NCBI GenBank assembly: GCA_947493175.1
Contig: CANLQD010000003.1
Location: forward strand, 372,001 to 436,000
Reading direction: 5' to 3'
Source of the DNA: an uncultured Flavobacteriaceae bacterium
GTDB lineage: Bacteria > Bacteroidota > Bacteroidia > Flavobacteriales > Flavobacteriaceae
Length of the DNA: 64,000 bases
Shown: piece after piece, positions 53,458 to 62,432 of the stretch
Layout of the letters: each line of letters starts with the position of its first letter
Numbering within the stretch: position 1 is the stretch's first letter
Notes under the pieces: model-generated
Seen by the model: only the letters and a program-made list of their open reading frames with translations
Databases searched by the model: none
What the model was told of the DNA's origin: nothing
Program-made: the position numbers and the translations under genes

Positions 53458-55968
53458 GTGAACCGTATTTTATCATATATAATCCTTCTTTTACTACTCT
53501 GTAATTCTACCAAAGTTTTAGGGCAGGATAAGCAGACCAAGCCCCTAATCGAGGTTTTGAAGGAACTTGAAACACGTTTCGGCTATCAATTCAATTATGC
53601 CTCTGAAACCTTGGATGGCGTGCAAGTAATACCGCCATCAAAAGAGCTGACCTTTGACGAGTCACTTCGTAGTCTACAGGAAAGTACTAAGCTGATTTTT
53701 TCTGTTCTTGACGATAAATTCGTTTCCATTAAAAAACCAGAATTACAACTCTGCGGATACTTAAAGGACAAGGATACACAAGAACCCATTGTGAATGCCA
53801 CGGTTCAAGGAACTAAAAGTTCTACGATTACCGATGAAAACGGATATTTTGAGTTGAGACCAAATACCAAAAACGACCTCATAAGCATTCGTCATATTGG
53901 CTATAAAACCTTGGACAGGAGCTATCAGTTTTTCAAGGAAAATACTTGTGGAACTATCTATTTAGTGCCTGATGATTTGCAATTGGCCGAGGTTGTGCTA
54001 TCGGATTTTTTGATTCGGGGAATCGATAAGTTGAATGACGGTTCGTTCAAAATAGATTTTGATAGGTTCAGTATATTACCTGGGCTGATAGAGACCGATG
54101 TGTTACAATCCATTCAGGCCTTTCCAGGCATCCAAAGCATTAACGAAACGGTATCCGATATCAATATTAGGGGCGGTACCAACGACCAGAACCTGATTCT
54201 GTGGGATGGGATAAAAATGTATCAATCGGGACATTTTTTTGGCCTTATCTCCATGTACAATCCTCAGATAACCCAAAAAGTAAGCCTACGTAAAAATGGG
54301 ACACCGGTTAGCTACACGGATGGGGTTTCTGGTACAATATCCATGGAAACCGATAAGGAGATCACTTCTAAGTTTCAAGGGAACGTTGCCCTTAATTTTT
54401 TGGATGCCAATGCCTTTGTTGATGTTCCGTTGGGTAGAAAATCCTCTGTACAGGTCGCCGCTAGAAAAGGCATCGGCAATTTTGTGGAATCGCCAACCTA
54501 TACGGCCTATTTTGAGCGAATTTCGCAGGACACAGAGGTGGAATCCAATACGGCAGACGTAATCAATTCCGATTTTGAATCCGATTTTTACGACCATTCG
54601 CTAAGGTGGTTGTACAAGCTTTCAGAGAAGGACGATATTCAACTGAACTTCATCAATGCCAATAATGAATTGGTCTTCAACGAAAATGCGACCTTAAACG
54701 GAACGGAGGAATCTCGAAGGAGCAGCGTCGCCCAAAACAGTATCGCGGGAGGATTGCAATACCATCGCTCATGGAATGACCGTTTAAGCACCAGTTTACA
54801 TATTTATGAAACTGATTATACCTTAAAGGCCATCAACGCCAATATTTTGGATAATCAACGATTTTTACAAAAAAATTCGGTTTCGGAAACAGGTGCCAAA
54901 TTAGAAGGGTCGTACCAACTTTCTGAACAATGGCGAATAAAGGGAGGCTACCAATATGTAGAAACAAAAGTGACCAACTTGGATGATATCGATGATCCTC
55001 GTTTCATAAGGTTAGAGGGCGAAGTACTCCGAACACAGGCCGGATTTTCACAACTGGGTTATATTTCGAGTGACAGGATGACCACCTTCAATGTCGGACT
55101 ACGATACAACTATCTGGACAAGTTCAAAAAACAACTATTGGAGCCGCGTTTTAGTTTTAACCAACGGTTTTTAAATTGGTTCAATCTGGAAATCCTAGGG
55201 GAGTTCAAACATCAGTACACCTCACAGATCATTAATTTCCAGAACGACTTTTTGGGAATAGAAAAGCGCAGATGGCGTTTGTCGAACGATGGCGATATTC
55301 CTGTTATCATCGGCAAGCAAATCTCAACCGGACTCAGCTATAGCAACAAAGGTTGGCTAGTAAATCTGGTCGGGTATTATAAAAACGTGAATGGAATAAC
55401 CACCTCAAGCCAAGGTTTTCAGAACCAATACCAATTTGTTGCGGCCAGTGGTAATTATGAAGCAAAGGGCGTGGATCTTTTGATCAGAAAACAATTCAAA
55501 AATTTGAATACCTGGTTGAGTTATTCGTATCTATCAAGCGATTATACGTTTGAGACCTTACCTGACACCAACTTTTCGAATAATCTGGAAGTGGTACAAA
55601 GTGCCTCCTTTGGAGTGACCTATACAACACCACATTTCTTATTTTCCTCTGGTTTGAATTGGCGTTCCGGTAAACCCGTGACAAGACCTGTCGCAGGCAA
55701 TGAAGTATTGGAAGATGGCACTATCAACTACGGACCCGTAAACGAAGAAAGGCTTGATGGCTACATGCGTGTTGATGTATCTGCCATTTACCAGTTTAAA
55801 CTGAAAGGAACCAGTAAGGTAAACCTTGGTGTATCGGTTTGGAATCTTTTGGACAAGGAAAACAACATTAATACTTTTTATAGGGTAAATACTCTAGGGG
55901 CGGCCGAGCAAGTTGAACAAAATTCGTTAGGGATAACTCCAAATGCAGTACTTCGAGTTTATTTTTAA
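53458..55968 (+). CDS. STN-domain TonB-dependent receptor (FecA-like transducer)
   Basis: 836 residues from GTG 53458. Signal peptide (MNRILSYIILLLLLCNSTKVLG); STN signalling domain (~30-95, TRFGYQFNYASETLDGVQVI); CarboxypepD_reg-like domain (~100-185); plug (~215-300, GIQSINETVSDINIRGGTND); and beta-barrel ending in an aromatic residue (NAVLRVYF). The STN domain contacts the FecR periplasmic domain. Shorter than SusC-type receptors and no SusD partner is nearby, so uptake of a small ligand or metal chelate is possible; the ligand is unknown. Confidence 0.94.
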   Translation: MNRILSYIILLLLLCNSTKVLGQDKQTKPLIEVLKELETRFGYQFNYASETLDGVQVIPPSKELTFDESLRSLQESTKLIFSVLDDKFVSIKKPELQLCGYLKDKDTQEPIVNATVQGTKSSTITDENGYFELRPNTKNDLISIRHIGYKTLDRSYQFFKENTCGTIYLVPDDLQLAEVVLSDFLIRGIDKLNDGSFKIDFDRFSILPGLIETDVLQSIQAFPGIQSINETVSDINIRGGTNDQNLILWDGIKMYQSGHFFGLISMYNPQITQKVSLRKNGTPVSYTDGVSGTISMETDKEITSKFQGNVALNFLDANAFVDVPLGRKSSVQVAARKGIGNFVESPTYTAYFERISQDTEVESNTADVINSDFESDFYDHSLRWLYKLSEKDDIQLNFINANNELVFNENATLNGTEESRRSSVAQNSIAGGLQYHRSWNDRLSTSLHIYETDYTLKAINANILDNQRFLQKNSVSETGAKLEGSYQLSEQWRIKGGYQYVETKVTNLDDIDDPRFIRLEGEVLRTQAGFSQLGYISSDRMTTFNVGLRYNYLDKFKKQLLEPRFSFNQRFLNWFNLEILGEFKHQYTSQIINFQNDFLGIEKRRWRLSNDGDIPVIIGKQISTGLSYSNKGWLVNLVGYYKNVNGITTSSQGFQNQYQFVAASGNYEAKGVDLLIRKQFKNLNTWLSYSYLSSDYTFETLPDTNFSNNLEVVQSASFGVTYTTPHFLFSSGLNWRSGKPVTRPVAGNEVLEDGTINYGPVNEERLDGYMRVDVSAIYQFKLKGTSKVNLGVSVWNLLDKENNINTFYRVNTLGAAEQVEQNSLGITPNAVLRVYF

Positions 55969-56230
55969 ATATCTCCAGCGAGATACGAAGGATATAAAAT
56001 TTAGTGTAAAGGTTGATTTCGATAGTTCTATGAAACGAACGTTTTTGGCACTACATTTATAAATAAACCTACTTCCATTAATTGAACTTAACTTATTTCA
56101 TCTGACCTTTAACTTGGCTTTTTAAAATGTAAATAACACTTTGTAACCTTCACTAAAATAATAAGGCTATCAAAGTATTTTTTAATTACTTTTAGGGTCA
56201 ATTGTGTTCTTTAAATATTAAACAATAATT
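55969..56230. other. Non-coding right end of the element
   Basis: AT-rich stretch after the TonB receptor, without a supported gene. It contains AAACGAACGTTTTT at 56032-56045, also present at 49110-49124 after the AraC gene. Confidence 0.35.
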
Positions 56231-56231
56231 G

Positions 56232-56251
56232 AGTGAGTGATTAGGTGAGTA
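56232..56251 (+). repeat. Right arm-type direct repeats
   Basis: AGTGAGTG (56232-56239) and GGTGAGTA (56244-56251), 12 bases apart, in the same arrangement as the GGTGAGTA pair near the left end. The longer stretch GTGAGT-ATT-GGTGAGTA matches at 17 of 19 bases. Confidence 0.6.
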
Positions 56252-56310
56252 TTTAAAGAAACATAATTTTAACTTTTTGAATATCAAAGGATTAAATCGT
56301 AAGTTATGAC

Positions 56311-56324
56311 CCTGTCGAGGTCAC
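56311..56324 (+). repeat. attR core
   Basis: CCTGTCGAGGTCAC, exact copy of the tRNA-Arg 3' end at 26660-26673. Only the end is duplicated, not a whole tRNA. Confidence 0.78.
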
Positions 56325-56334
56325 GAATAAATCG

Positions 56335-56368
56335 AAAAGCAAGCAAAATCATAAAGCTTGCTTTTTTT
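56335..56368 (+). terminator. Hairpin terminator just right of attR, probably the displaced native tRNA terminator
   Basis: AAAAGCAAGC (56335-56344), 11-base loop, GCTTGCTTTTTTT (56356-56368). It lies 11 bases after the attR core, the distance expected for a tRNA terminator before the element inserted. Confidence 0.8.
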
Positions 56369-56473
56369 GATTTTGGTGGTTTTTGATTTTCAAAGAGGAG
56401 CTTTGTCAGAATGCGCAAAGCGAATCCCCCCGAGGTCGCTTAAAGCAGAAACTCCTTCAGTCGTTGTAAACCC

Positions 56474-57046
56474 TCACAAATCCTGATTTTTAATTTCTTG
56501 TCTTAATCGTACGAGCACTTGCTCCCTAAACCAGGGGTTCCTTGCCTGCCAAATATTATTTCTTGGAGATGGATGAGGGAGCACAAAATAATCTGGGAGA
56601 TAGGTTTCAAAATTCTTAACCGTTTCCGTAAGTGTTTTTTTCATCCTATTGCCTAAATAATAATTTTGGGCATACTGTCCGATTAGTATGGTAAGCTTTA
56701 CTTTTTTCATTTCTTCCAATAAGGGATTATGCCATAATGGTGCACACTCTTTTGTTGGGGGTAAATCACCGGACTTACCCAGGCCGGGATAACAAAACCC
56801 CATTGGAATCAATGCAATTTTAGTTGGATTATAGAAGGTTTCTTTGGCCACACCTAGCCAATCCCTAAGGTTTTCGCCACTTTTATCATCCCATGGAATA
56901 CCAGTTTCGTGCACCTTGGAACCTGGAGCTTGCCCAATAATTACTATTTTACTTTCCGAATCAGCAGAAACGATCGGTCTCGGACCCAGTGGTAATTGTT
57001 TGCGACAAACCGCACATTTAGAAATTTCCTGTAATAGTGAATCCAT
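56474..57046 (-). CDS. Uracil-DNA glycosylase superfamily protein
   Basis: 190 residues: IIGQAPGSKVHETGIPWDDKSG (motif A type, GQAPG), IALIPMGFCYPG, and C-terminal LPHPSPRNNIWQ (motif B, HPSPRN). The arrangement fits the UDG-superfamily proteins annotated as uracil-DNA glycosylase family in Bacteroidetes; no Fe-S cysteine set of family 4 is complete (C11 and C14 at the N-terminus only), so its activity is uncertain. First gene outside the right end of the element. Confidence 0.88.
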   Translation of the reverse strand: MDSLLQEISKCAVCRKQLPLGPRPIVSADSESKIVIIGQAPGSKVHETGIPWDDKSGENLRDWLGVAKETFYNPTKIALIPMGFCYPGLGKSGDLPPTKECAPLWHNPLLEEMKKVKLTILIGQYAQNYYLGNRMKKTLTETVKNFETYLPDYFVLPHPSPRNNIWQARNPWFREQVLVRLRQEIKNQDL

Positions 57047-57095
57047 TTTTAGTCGGTACTTTATTATTGTTGTTTTGTTATCGATATAGGCTTTT

Positions 57096-57353
57096 CTATC
57101 TCAATTCATATATAGCTCGCCATTCTTTCTTTAAAATTTGCTTAGGGGTTATTTTTAGAACAAGATTTCGTAATCCCGAAAGGTATTTCCAATGCCCTAC
57201 CTGTCCCATAATCCATGAACGAACAATTTTAACAACCTTTTGTTTTCGCATTGCCTGAAACTTTCTATATACCTCATCTTTTGAATTATTGCATATGCAA
57301 TTTGCCAAATAGTAGGCATCCTCTATTGCCTGGGCTCCCCCCTGCCCCATATT
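57096..57353 (-). pseudogene. C-terminal remnant of an FAD-dependent monooxygenase
   Basis: The frame begins NMGQGGAQAIEDAYYLANCI, the conserved FAD-binding segment that normally lies ~290 residues into UbiH/salicylate-hydroxylase-type proteins, and runs ~85 residues to a stop. An in-frame TAG comes three codons upstream and the N-terminal three quarters are absent, so this is a truncated gene. Confidence 0.75.
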
Positions 57354-57495
57354 TGAAATCTACTTGAATGCTGCCAATACCGTTACGAATGTGGACCAAC
57401 GTATACTGATCTATAAAATAAACCTTATTCAGTTCCGCTTTTAAACTTTCTGACCCCAGTGTTTTGCATTGGCTGTTATTAAATCGACACTCAAT
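57346..57495 (-). pseudogene. Possible N-terminal remnant of an AraC-type regulator
   Basis: In another minus frame, 50 codons read IECRFNNSQCKTLGSE followed by SLKAELNKVYFIDQYTLVHIRNGIGSIQVDFKYG, which resembles the N-terminal sensor part of flavobacterial AraC regulators. A stop precedes it and the frame runs into the monooxygenase remnant at about 57350. Looks like a deletion junction fusing two decayed genes. Identification is from memory and tentative. Confidence 0.4.
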
Positions 57496-57772
57496 TTAAT
57501 GAACAAAACCAACAAACTCTAGATGCGCCGATATCACTTTCTTTATTCGTACCCTTTTTTTAATGAATCACAAATGGCTACCAGCCGTTTCATACTAGCT
57601 TACAAACCTGAGAACAGCTCATTTTTCATCCTTTGCTGAACTAAGATGTCATGGGTTGCAAAATCAAAGAAACTGATTGAAAAACGCTATCAGACCAGTC
57701 ATTCATATCACGATATTAAATTTTGGTCATTTCCACTGTGATTTTGGTTAACCCTAAAGCCCATTCTGGAAA

Positions 57773-57780
57773 TACATTTG
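57773..57780 (+). promoter_or_regulatory. Putative -7 element of the RND operon
   Basis: TACATTTG fits TAnnTTTG, 43 bases before the adaptor ATG. No good -33 element at the usual spacing. The ~270 bases before it, back to the remnants, hold no supported gene. Confidence 0.45.
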
Positions 57781-57823
57781 TACTGTAAAATTAAAACAAG
57801 GACAACATTTAAAATACAGTACG

Positions 57824-59053
57824 ATGAAAACAATTGATCTAAAAACCAGAAATTTAAGTGTAAGGATCTTCTTGATTTTTACCCTGATGCTAGCCGCAAC
57901 GGCATTACTTGCCTTTTCGGCTTTTGACAAATCGGAAGAAAATGAACCAGTTCAAAATGAGCCGCAAGGACTTCAAGTTGAAGTATCCAATCCGGTTTTT
58001 GAAAAAATTACCGAATGGGATGAATACACAGGTCGTTTTGAGGCCAGTAACCGTGTAGAAGTAAGAGCACGAGTAAGTGGCTATGTGGAGAATGTAAGCT
58101 TTAAAGATGGTCAATCGGTTAAGAAGGGAGATGTTTTATTTACCATTGACCAACGGCCATTTAAGATTGCCTTAAACCAAGCAAGAGCCAGTTATGGTCA
58201 AGCTCGGGCGAGATTAACAACTGCACAAGTCAATTTTAATCGTGTTGAATCTTTAAGAGAATCCGGTGCCGTTTCTGCGGAAGAATATGATAGTCGCAAA
58301 CAAGCATTGGCAGGAGCAAGGGCTTCGATACAATTAGCGCAGGCATCTGTCGATAATGCCAAGTTAAATCTTGAGTTCACACGAGTAAAAGCCCCTATTT
58401 CAGGACGCGTAAGTCGTGATCTGGTTAACCAAGGTAACTTGATCGATGGTGGTTCTTCCCAATCGACGCTATTGACAACCATCGTGGCAACAAGTCCAAT
58501 CCATTTTTACTTTCAAGGAAGTGAATCAGATTACTTAAAGTATTCTCGCATGGCCCAAAGTGGAGAAAGAGCTTCATCCCGTTCAACGGCCAATCCGGTG
58601 CTTTTAAAACTTCAAGATGAAGATGGGTACACACACAAAGCGGTCATGGATTTCGTAGACAACGAAATCGACAGAAGCACTGGAACCATCGAAGGAAGGG
58701 CTACCTTAGAAAATGAGGATGGTTTAATTGAACCGGGGATGTTCGGTAAAGCACGATTATTAGGTAGTGCCGAACACGAAGCCCTAATGATTCCTGATGA
58801 AATCATTGGAACCAACCAGTCCGTACGCTTTGTATATGTGCTAGGTGAGGACAATACGGTAACCACTAAAAACATTGAACTAGGTTCTCTACATACAAAC
58901 GGACTTCGAATTGTACGAAGTGGCCTTTCACCCCAAGATAAATTGATTACCAACAACATCCAGAAGATACGTCCGGGTGTAGTCGTGCGTCCTTTAGAAG
59001 CCTCATTAACAACCACAAGTCAAGATGCTTTGGCCCAGCGTGAAGTAAAATAG
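57824..59053 (+). CDS. RND efflux periplasmic adaptor (membrane fusion protein)
   Basis: 409 residues. N-terminal membrane anchor/signal (ARNLSVRIFLIFTLMLAATALLAF region), barrel-sandwich/lipoyl halves (EVRARVSGYVENVSFKDGQSVKKGDVLFTID and LEFTRVKAPISGRVS), alpha-hairpin coiled coil between them (about 105-175), and beta-barrel (YTHKAVMDFVDNEIDRSTGT). HlyD/AcrA (MexE-like) family. First gene of a three-gene efflux operon. Confidence 0.95.
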   Translation: MKTIDLKTRNLSVRIFLIFTLMLAATALLAFSAFDKSEENEPVQNEPQGLQVEVSNPVFEKITEWDEYTGRFEASNRVEVRARVSGYVENVSFKDGQSVKKGDVLFTIDQRPFKIALNQARASYGQARARLTTAQVNFNRVESLRESGAVSAEEYDSRKQALAGARASIQLAQASVDNAKLNLEFTRVKAPISGRVSRDLVNQGNLIDGGSSQSTLLTTIVATSPIHFYFQGSESDYLKYSRMAQSGERASSRSTANPVLLKLQDEDGYTHKAVMDFVDNEIDRSTGTIEGRATLENEDGLIEPGMFGKARLLGSAEHEALMIPDEIIGTNQSVRFVYVLGEDNTVTTKNIELGSLHTNGLRIVRSGLSPQDKLITNNIQKIRPGVVVRPLEASLTTTSQDALAQREVK

Positions 59054-59157
59054 ACACAGCAACATAACGAATCCAAAAAATCGCTGTCTATCAAGCCTTT
59101 AGGGTGAGTAACAGGCAGTGACAGGGATTCTCTTTTCCAACACTAAAAATAGAAATC

Positions 59158-62100
59158 ATGAAATTCAGTCACATTTTTATCAAAAGACCCATATTCGCAG
59201 CGGTGCTCAGTATCTTGATACTCATTGTGGGCGGATTGGCATACGTTTCCTTGCCAGTATCACAATTTCCAGATGTTGCACCGCCAACCGTTCAGGTAAT
59301 TGCAACATATCCCGGAGCCAATGCCCAAACCCTTTCAGAAACCGTTGCCACTCCTTTGGAGCAGGAAATCAACGGTGTCGAGGGAATGATCTACATGACC
59401 TCGCAATCTTCAGCCGATGGCGTGGTGACCCTTCAAATAGCCTTTGAATTGGGAACCGATTTGGATCGTGCCCAGGTGCAAGTACAAAACCGAGTGGCCA
59501 TCGCCGAACCACGATTACCAGAATCAGTACGTAGGCTGGGTATTACCACCAACAAAGTGTCTCCCGATATTTTATTGGTGGTCAATATGTACTCGCCCAA
59601 CAAAACCTATGACCAGACCTACATTGGCAACTATGCCACTTTACAAATGATTGACCAAATCGCCCGTATCAAAGGGGTTGGTGACATTCAAATCTTTGGT
59701 GCTGCAGAATATGCCATGCGCATTTGGCTCGACCCCGACAGAATTGCCAATCTAGACATGACCGCAGGTGAAGTGGTCGCCGCCCTTCGGGCGCAAAACG
59801 TGCAAATTGCCAGCGGTACATTGAACACCTTGCCCTCTGGAGGCCAGTCTGCTTTTGAAGTAAATATCCAAACCCAGGGAAAATTGGTTACCCAAGAGGA
59901 GTTTGAAAACATTATCATAAAAGCAGAGGAAAATGGTCGCATTGTTCAACTTAAAGATGTTGGCCGTGTGGAATTGGGTGCCCAAAATTATGCCACCAAA
60001 GGATATTTGGGAAAAGACCCGGCGATTGCCATGCCAATTTACCAACAACCTGGAGGAAATGCACTAGAAACTGCTGCCGCCATTCAAGATAAAGTAGCAG
60101 AGCTTTCAGCGTATTTTCCCGAGGATTTGGAATATAAAATCGCTTATAACCCAACAGAATTTGTACAAAAATCGGTTGACGAGGTATATCATACCATTTT
60201 TGAAGCTGTCTTACTAGTGGTATTTGTAATTCTACTTTTCTTACAGTCATGGCGAGCAGCGATAATTCCCATTTTGGCCATCCCCGTTTCATTGATAGGA
60301 ACGTTCGCAGTAATGCAAGCTATCGGGTTTTCCTTGAACAACCTGACACTTTTTGGACTTGTTCTTGCCATCGGCATCGTGGTGGATGACGCTATCGTCG
60401 TAGTTGAAAATATGGAACGTTACTTGGCCAAAGGGCTTTCACCTAAAGATGCGGCGCGAAAAACGATGAGTGAAGTGACCGGCGCATTGGTAGCGGCCAG
60501 TTTGGTACTCGTCGCAGTTTTCCTTCCGACTACCTTCATGGATGGAATATCTGGAGAATTCTACAAGCAGTTTGGAGTGACCATTGCGGTTTCAACTGTA
60601 ATTTCCCTATTTGTCTCACTAACGCTAAGCCCTGCGTTGGCAGCTTTACTCATGCGACGTGAAACAGAAAACACTACAAAAAAAACACCCTTTCTACTAC
60701 GTCCTCTTAAACTCTTGGGCGATGGTTTTAACGGGTTTATTGATGGGCTTTCCATTCGGTACGGAAAGGCTGTGGGCAAACTGGTAAGAACCGGATCTAT
60801 GGTACTACTGATATATGGCGGGCTCATTGCCCTCACTGGGTTTGAGTTTAACAAGGTACCTAGCGGATTTGTACCTGCTATGGACCAACAGTATTTCATT
60901 ACGGCCATTCAATTGCCCCCTGGTGCATCATTAAGCAGAACGGATAAAGTGGTGCAAGATGCCATAGACACCTTATTGGAAGTTGATGGTGTAGCCAATA
61001 CGGTATCTTTCACCGGGTTCGATGGCGCATCTTTTACCAATGCTTCCAATGCTGCGGCGATTTTCGTAACACTGGAAGACTTTGATGTAAGAACCGAGAA
61101 AGGAATTGGCTATGAAGATTTGTTGGGAACCCTCCGAGCAAAAATGGCAGAAGTAGATGAGGCCTTTGTAGTCGTGATCCCTCCCCCATCCGTACGCGGT
61201 ATCGGTAACGCCGGTGGGTTTAGGATGATGGTTCAAGATAGAGCCAATCTAGGTTCGGAAGCCTTATTGAATGCCACGTATCAGCTAGCTGCCGCTGCAA
61301 ATCAAGATCCGAAACTAAACAGTGTATTTACGTTCTTTAATAACCAGACCCCACAATTGTATCTTGACATTGACCGAGTAAAAGCTGAGCAATTGGGTAT
61401 CGATGTAGCTGAAGTTTTTCAGTCCTTAGAAGTGTATCTGGGGTCTGCTTTTGTAAACGAATTCAATTATTTGGGCAGGACCTATCAGGTAACGGCCCAA
61501 GCAGATGCTCCCAACAGATTGACACCGGACGACATTTCGCGAATCAAGGTGCGAAACCAAAATGGTGACATGGTACCATTGGGAACCATTAGTACCCAAA
61601 AAGATATCGCAGGATCCAATCGAATTCCACGATTCAACTTATACCCATCGGCATCACTGGTAGGGGATATCGCTCCGGGTTACAGTACCGGACAGGCTTT
61701 GGATAAAATGGAGGAATTGGCCGACGAGATCCTGCCCCAAGGGATTTCCTTTGAATGGACAGAAATGGCCTATCAACAGAAACAAACGGGAAATACGGCC
61801 GGTATCGCTTTCTTGCTCGCAGTAGTCTTTGTGTTCTTGCTTTTGGCCGCCCAATTCGAAAGTTTGGTACTTCCCTTGGCCGTCATCTTTATTGTACCCA
61901 TGGTACTCTTGTCGGCCATGGTGGGCATTGATCTGGCTGGATTGGACAATAACATCATGGTGCAGATTGGGCTGGTGGTCCTCGTAGGGCTTGCCAGTAA
62001 AAATGCCATCTTAATTGTGGAGTTCGCAAAACAATTGGAGGACCAAGGAAAAGACTTGAGAACCGCCGTTATAGAGGCTTCCAAACTACGCTTGCGCCCT

Positions 62101-62340
62101 ATTTTGATGACCGCAATGGCCTTCATTTTAGGTGTAATGCCTTTAGCCATCGCCACGGGAGCCGGTGCCGAGCTTAGGAACGCATTGGGTATCGCCGTTT
62201 TCAGCGGAATGCTTGGAGTTACCTTATTCGGAATTTTCTTGACCCCGGTATTCTATTATCTGGGAAGAAAATGGACAACCAAAACCGAAAAGGTGGATGC
62301 GACCGGTGCAATCCATCATGAAATTCAAACCGCCCTGTAA
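59158..62340 (+). CDS. RND multidrug efflux pump (HAE-1/AcrB family)
   Basis: 1,060 residues, full length: starts MKFSHIFIKRPIFAAVLSIL, has 12 membrane helices in two halves separated by large periplasmic loops, the TM4 proton-relay pattern GIVVDDAIVVVENMER and the second-half pattern GLASKNAILIVEFA, and PIYQQPGGNALETA in the porter domain. Proton-driven export of drugs or lipophilic compounds. 104 bases after the adaptor gene. Confidence 0.96.
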   Translation: MKFSHIFIKRPIFAAVLSILILIVGGLAYVSLPVSQFPDVAPPTVQVIATYPGANAQTLSETVATPLEQEINGVEGMIYMTSQSSADGVVTLQIAFELGTDLDRAQVQVQNRVAIAEPRLPESVRRLGITTNKVSPDILLVVNMYSPNKTYDQTYIGNYATLQMIDQIARIKGVGDIQIFGAAEYAMRIWLDPDRIANLDMTAGEVVAALRAQNVQIASGTLNTLPSGGQSAFEVNIQTQGKLVTQEEFENIIIKAEENGRIVQLKDVGRVELGAQNYATKGYLGKDPAIAMPIYQQPGGNALETAAAIQDKVAELSAYFPEDLEYKIAYNPTEFVQKSVDEVYHTIFEAVLLVVFVILLFLQSWRAAIIPILAIPVSLIGTFAVMQAIGFSLNNLTLFGLVLAIGIVVDDAIVVVENMERYLAKGLSPKDAARKTMSEVTGALVAASLVLVAVFLPTTFMDGISGEFYKQFGVTIAVSTVISLFVSLTLSPALAALLMRRETENTTKKTPFLLRPLKLLGDGFNGFIDGLSIRYGKAVGKLVRTGSMVLLIYGGLIALTGFEFNKVPSGFVPAMDQQYFITAIQLPPGASLSRTDKVVQDAIDTLLEVDGVANTVSFTGFDGASFTNASNAAAIFVTLEDFDVRTEKGIGYEDLLGTLRAKMAEVDEAFVVVIPPPSVRGIGNAGGFRMMVQDRANLGSEALLNATYQLAAAANQDPKLNSVFTFFNNQTPQLYLDIDRVKAEQLGIDVAEVFQSLEVYLGSAFVNEFNYLGRTYQVTAQADAPNRLTPDDISRIKVRNQNGDMVPLGTISTQKDIAGSNRIPRFNLYPSASLVGDIAPGYSTGQALDKMEELADEILPQGISFEWTEMAYQQKQTGNTAGIAFLLAVVFVFLLLAAQFESLVLPLAVIFIVPMVLLSAMVGIDLAGLDNNIMVQIGLVVLVGLASKNAILIVEFAKQLEDQGKDLRTAVIEASKLRLRPILMTAMAFILGVMPLAIATGAGAELRNALGIAVFSGMLGVTLFGIFLTPVFYYLGRKWTTKTEKVDATGAIHHEIQTAL

Positions 62341-62432
62341 CACATTAGATTTTGGTCATAGAACGGGTGTTTTTGGTTATCTGAAAGCACCTATTCTGAC
62401 TGAACTTTGACAACGATTAAAAAATAGAAATC

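Larger units (their letters stand above)
26660..56324. mobile_element. Putative integrative mobilizable element in tRNA-Arg (~29.7 kb)
   Basis: Bounded by a 14-bp direct repeat, CCTGTCGAGGTCAC, at 26660-26673 (tRNA 3' end) and 56311-56324. Internal direct repeats of the GGTGAGTA type lie near both ends (26775-26794, 56232-56251). A tyrosine recombinase is the first gene next to the tRNA, and a relaxase/MobC set follows. A terminator inside the left end (26695-26729) can serve the tRNA, while a second hairpin terminator lies just outside the right end (56335-56368), as expected if it is the displaced native one. The cargo is metabolic and regulatory. Alternatively, a small ~3.5-kb int-mob element inserted into an older island. 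Confidence 0.72.
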
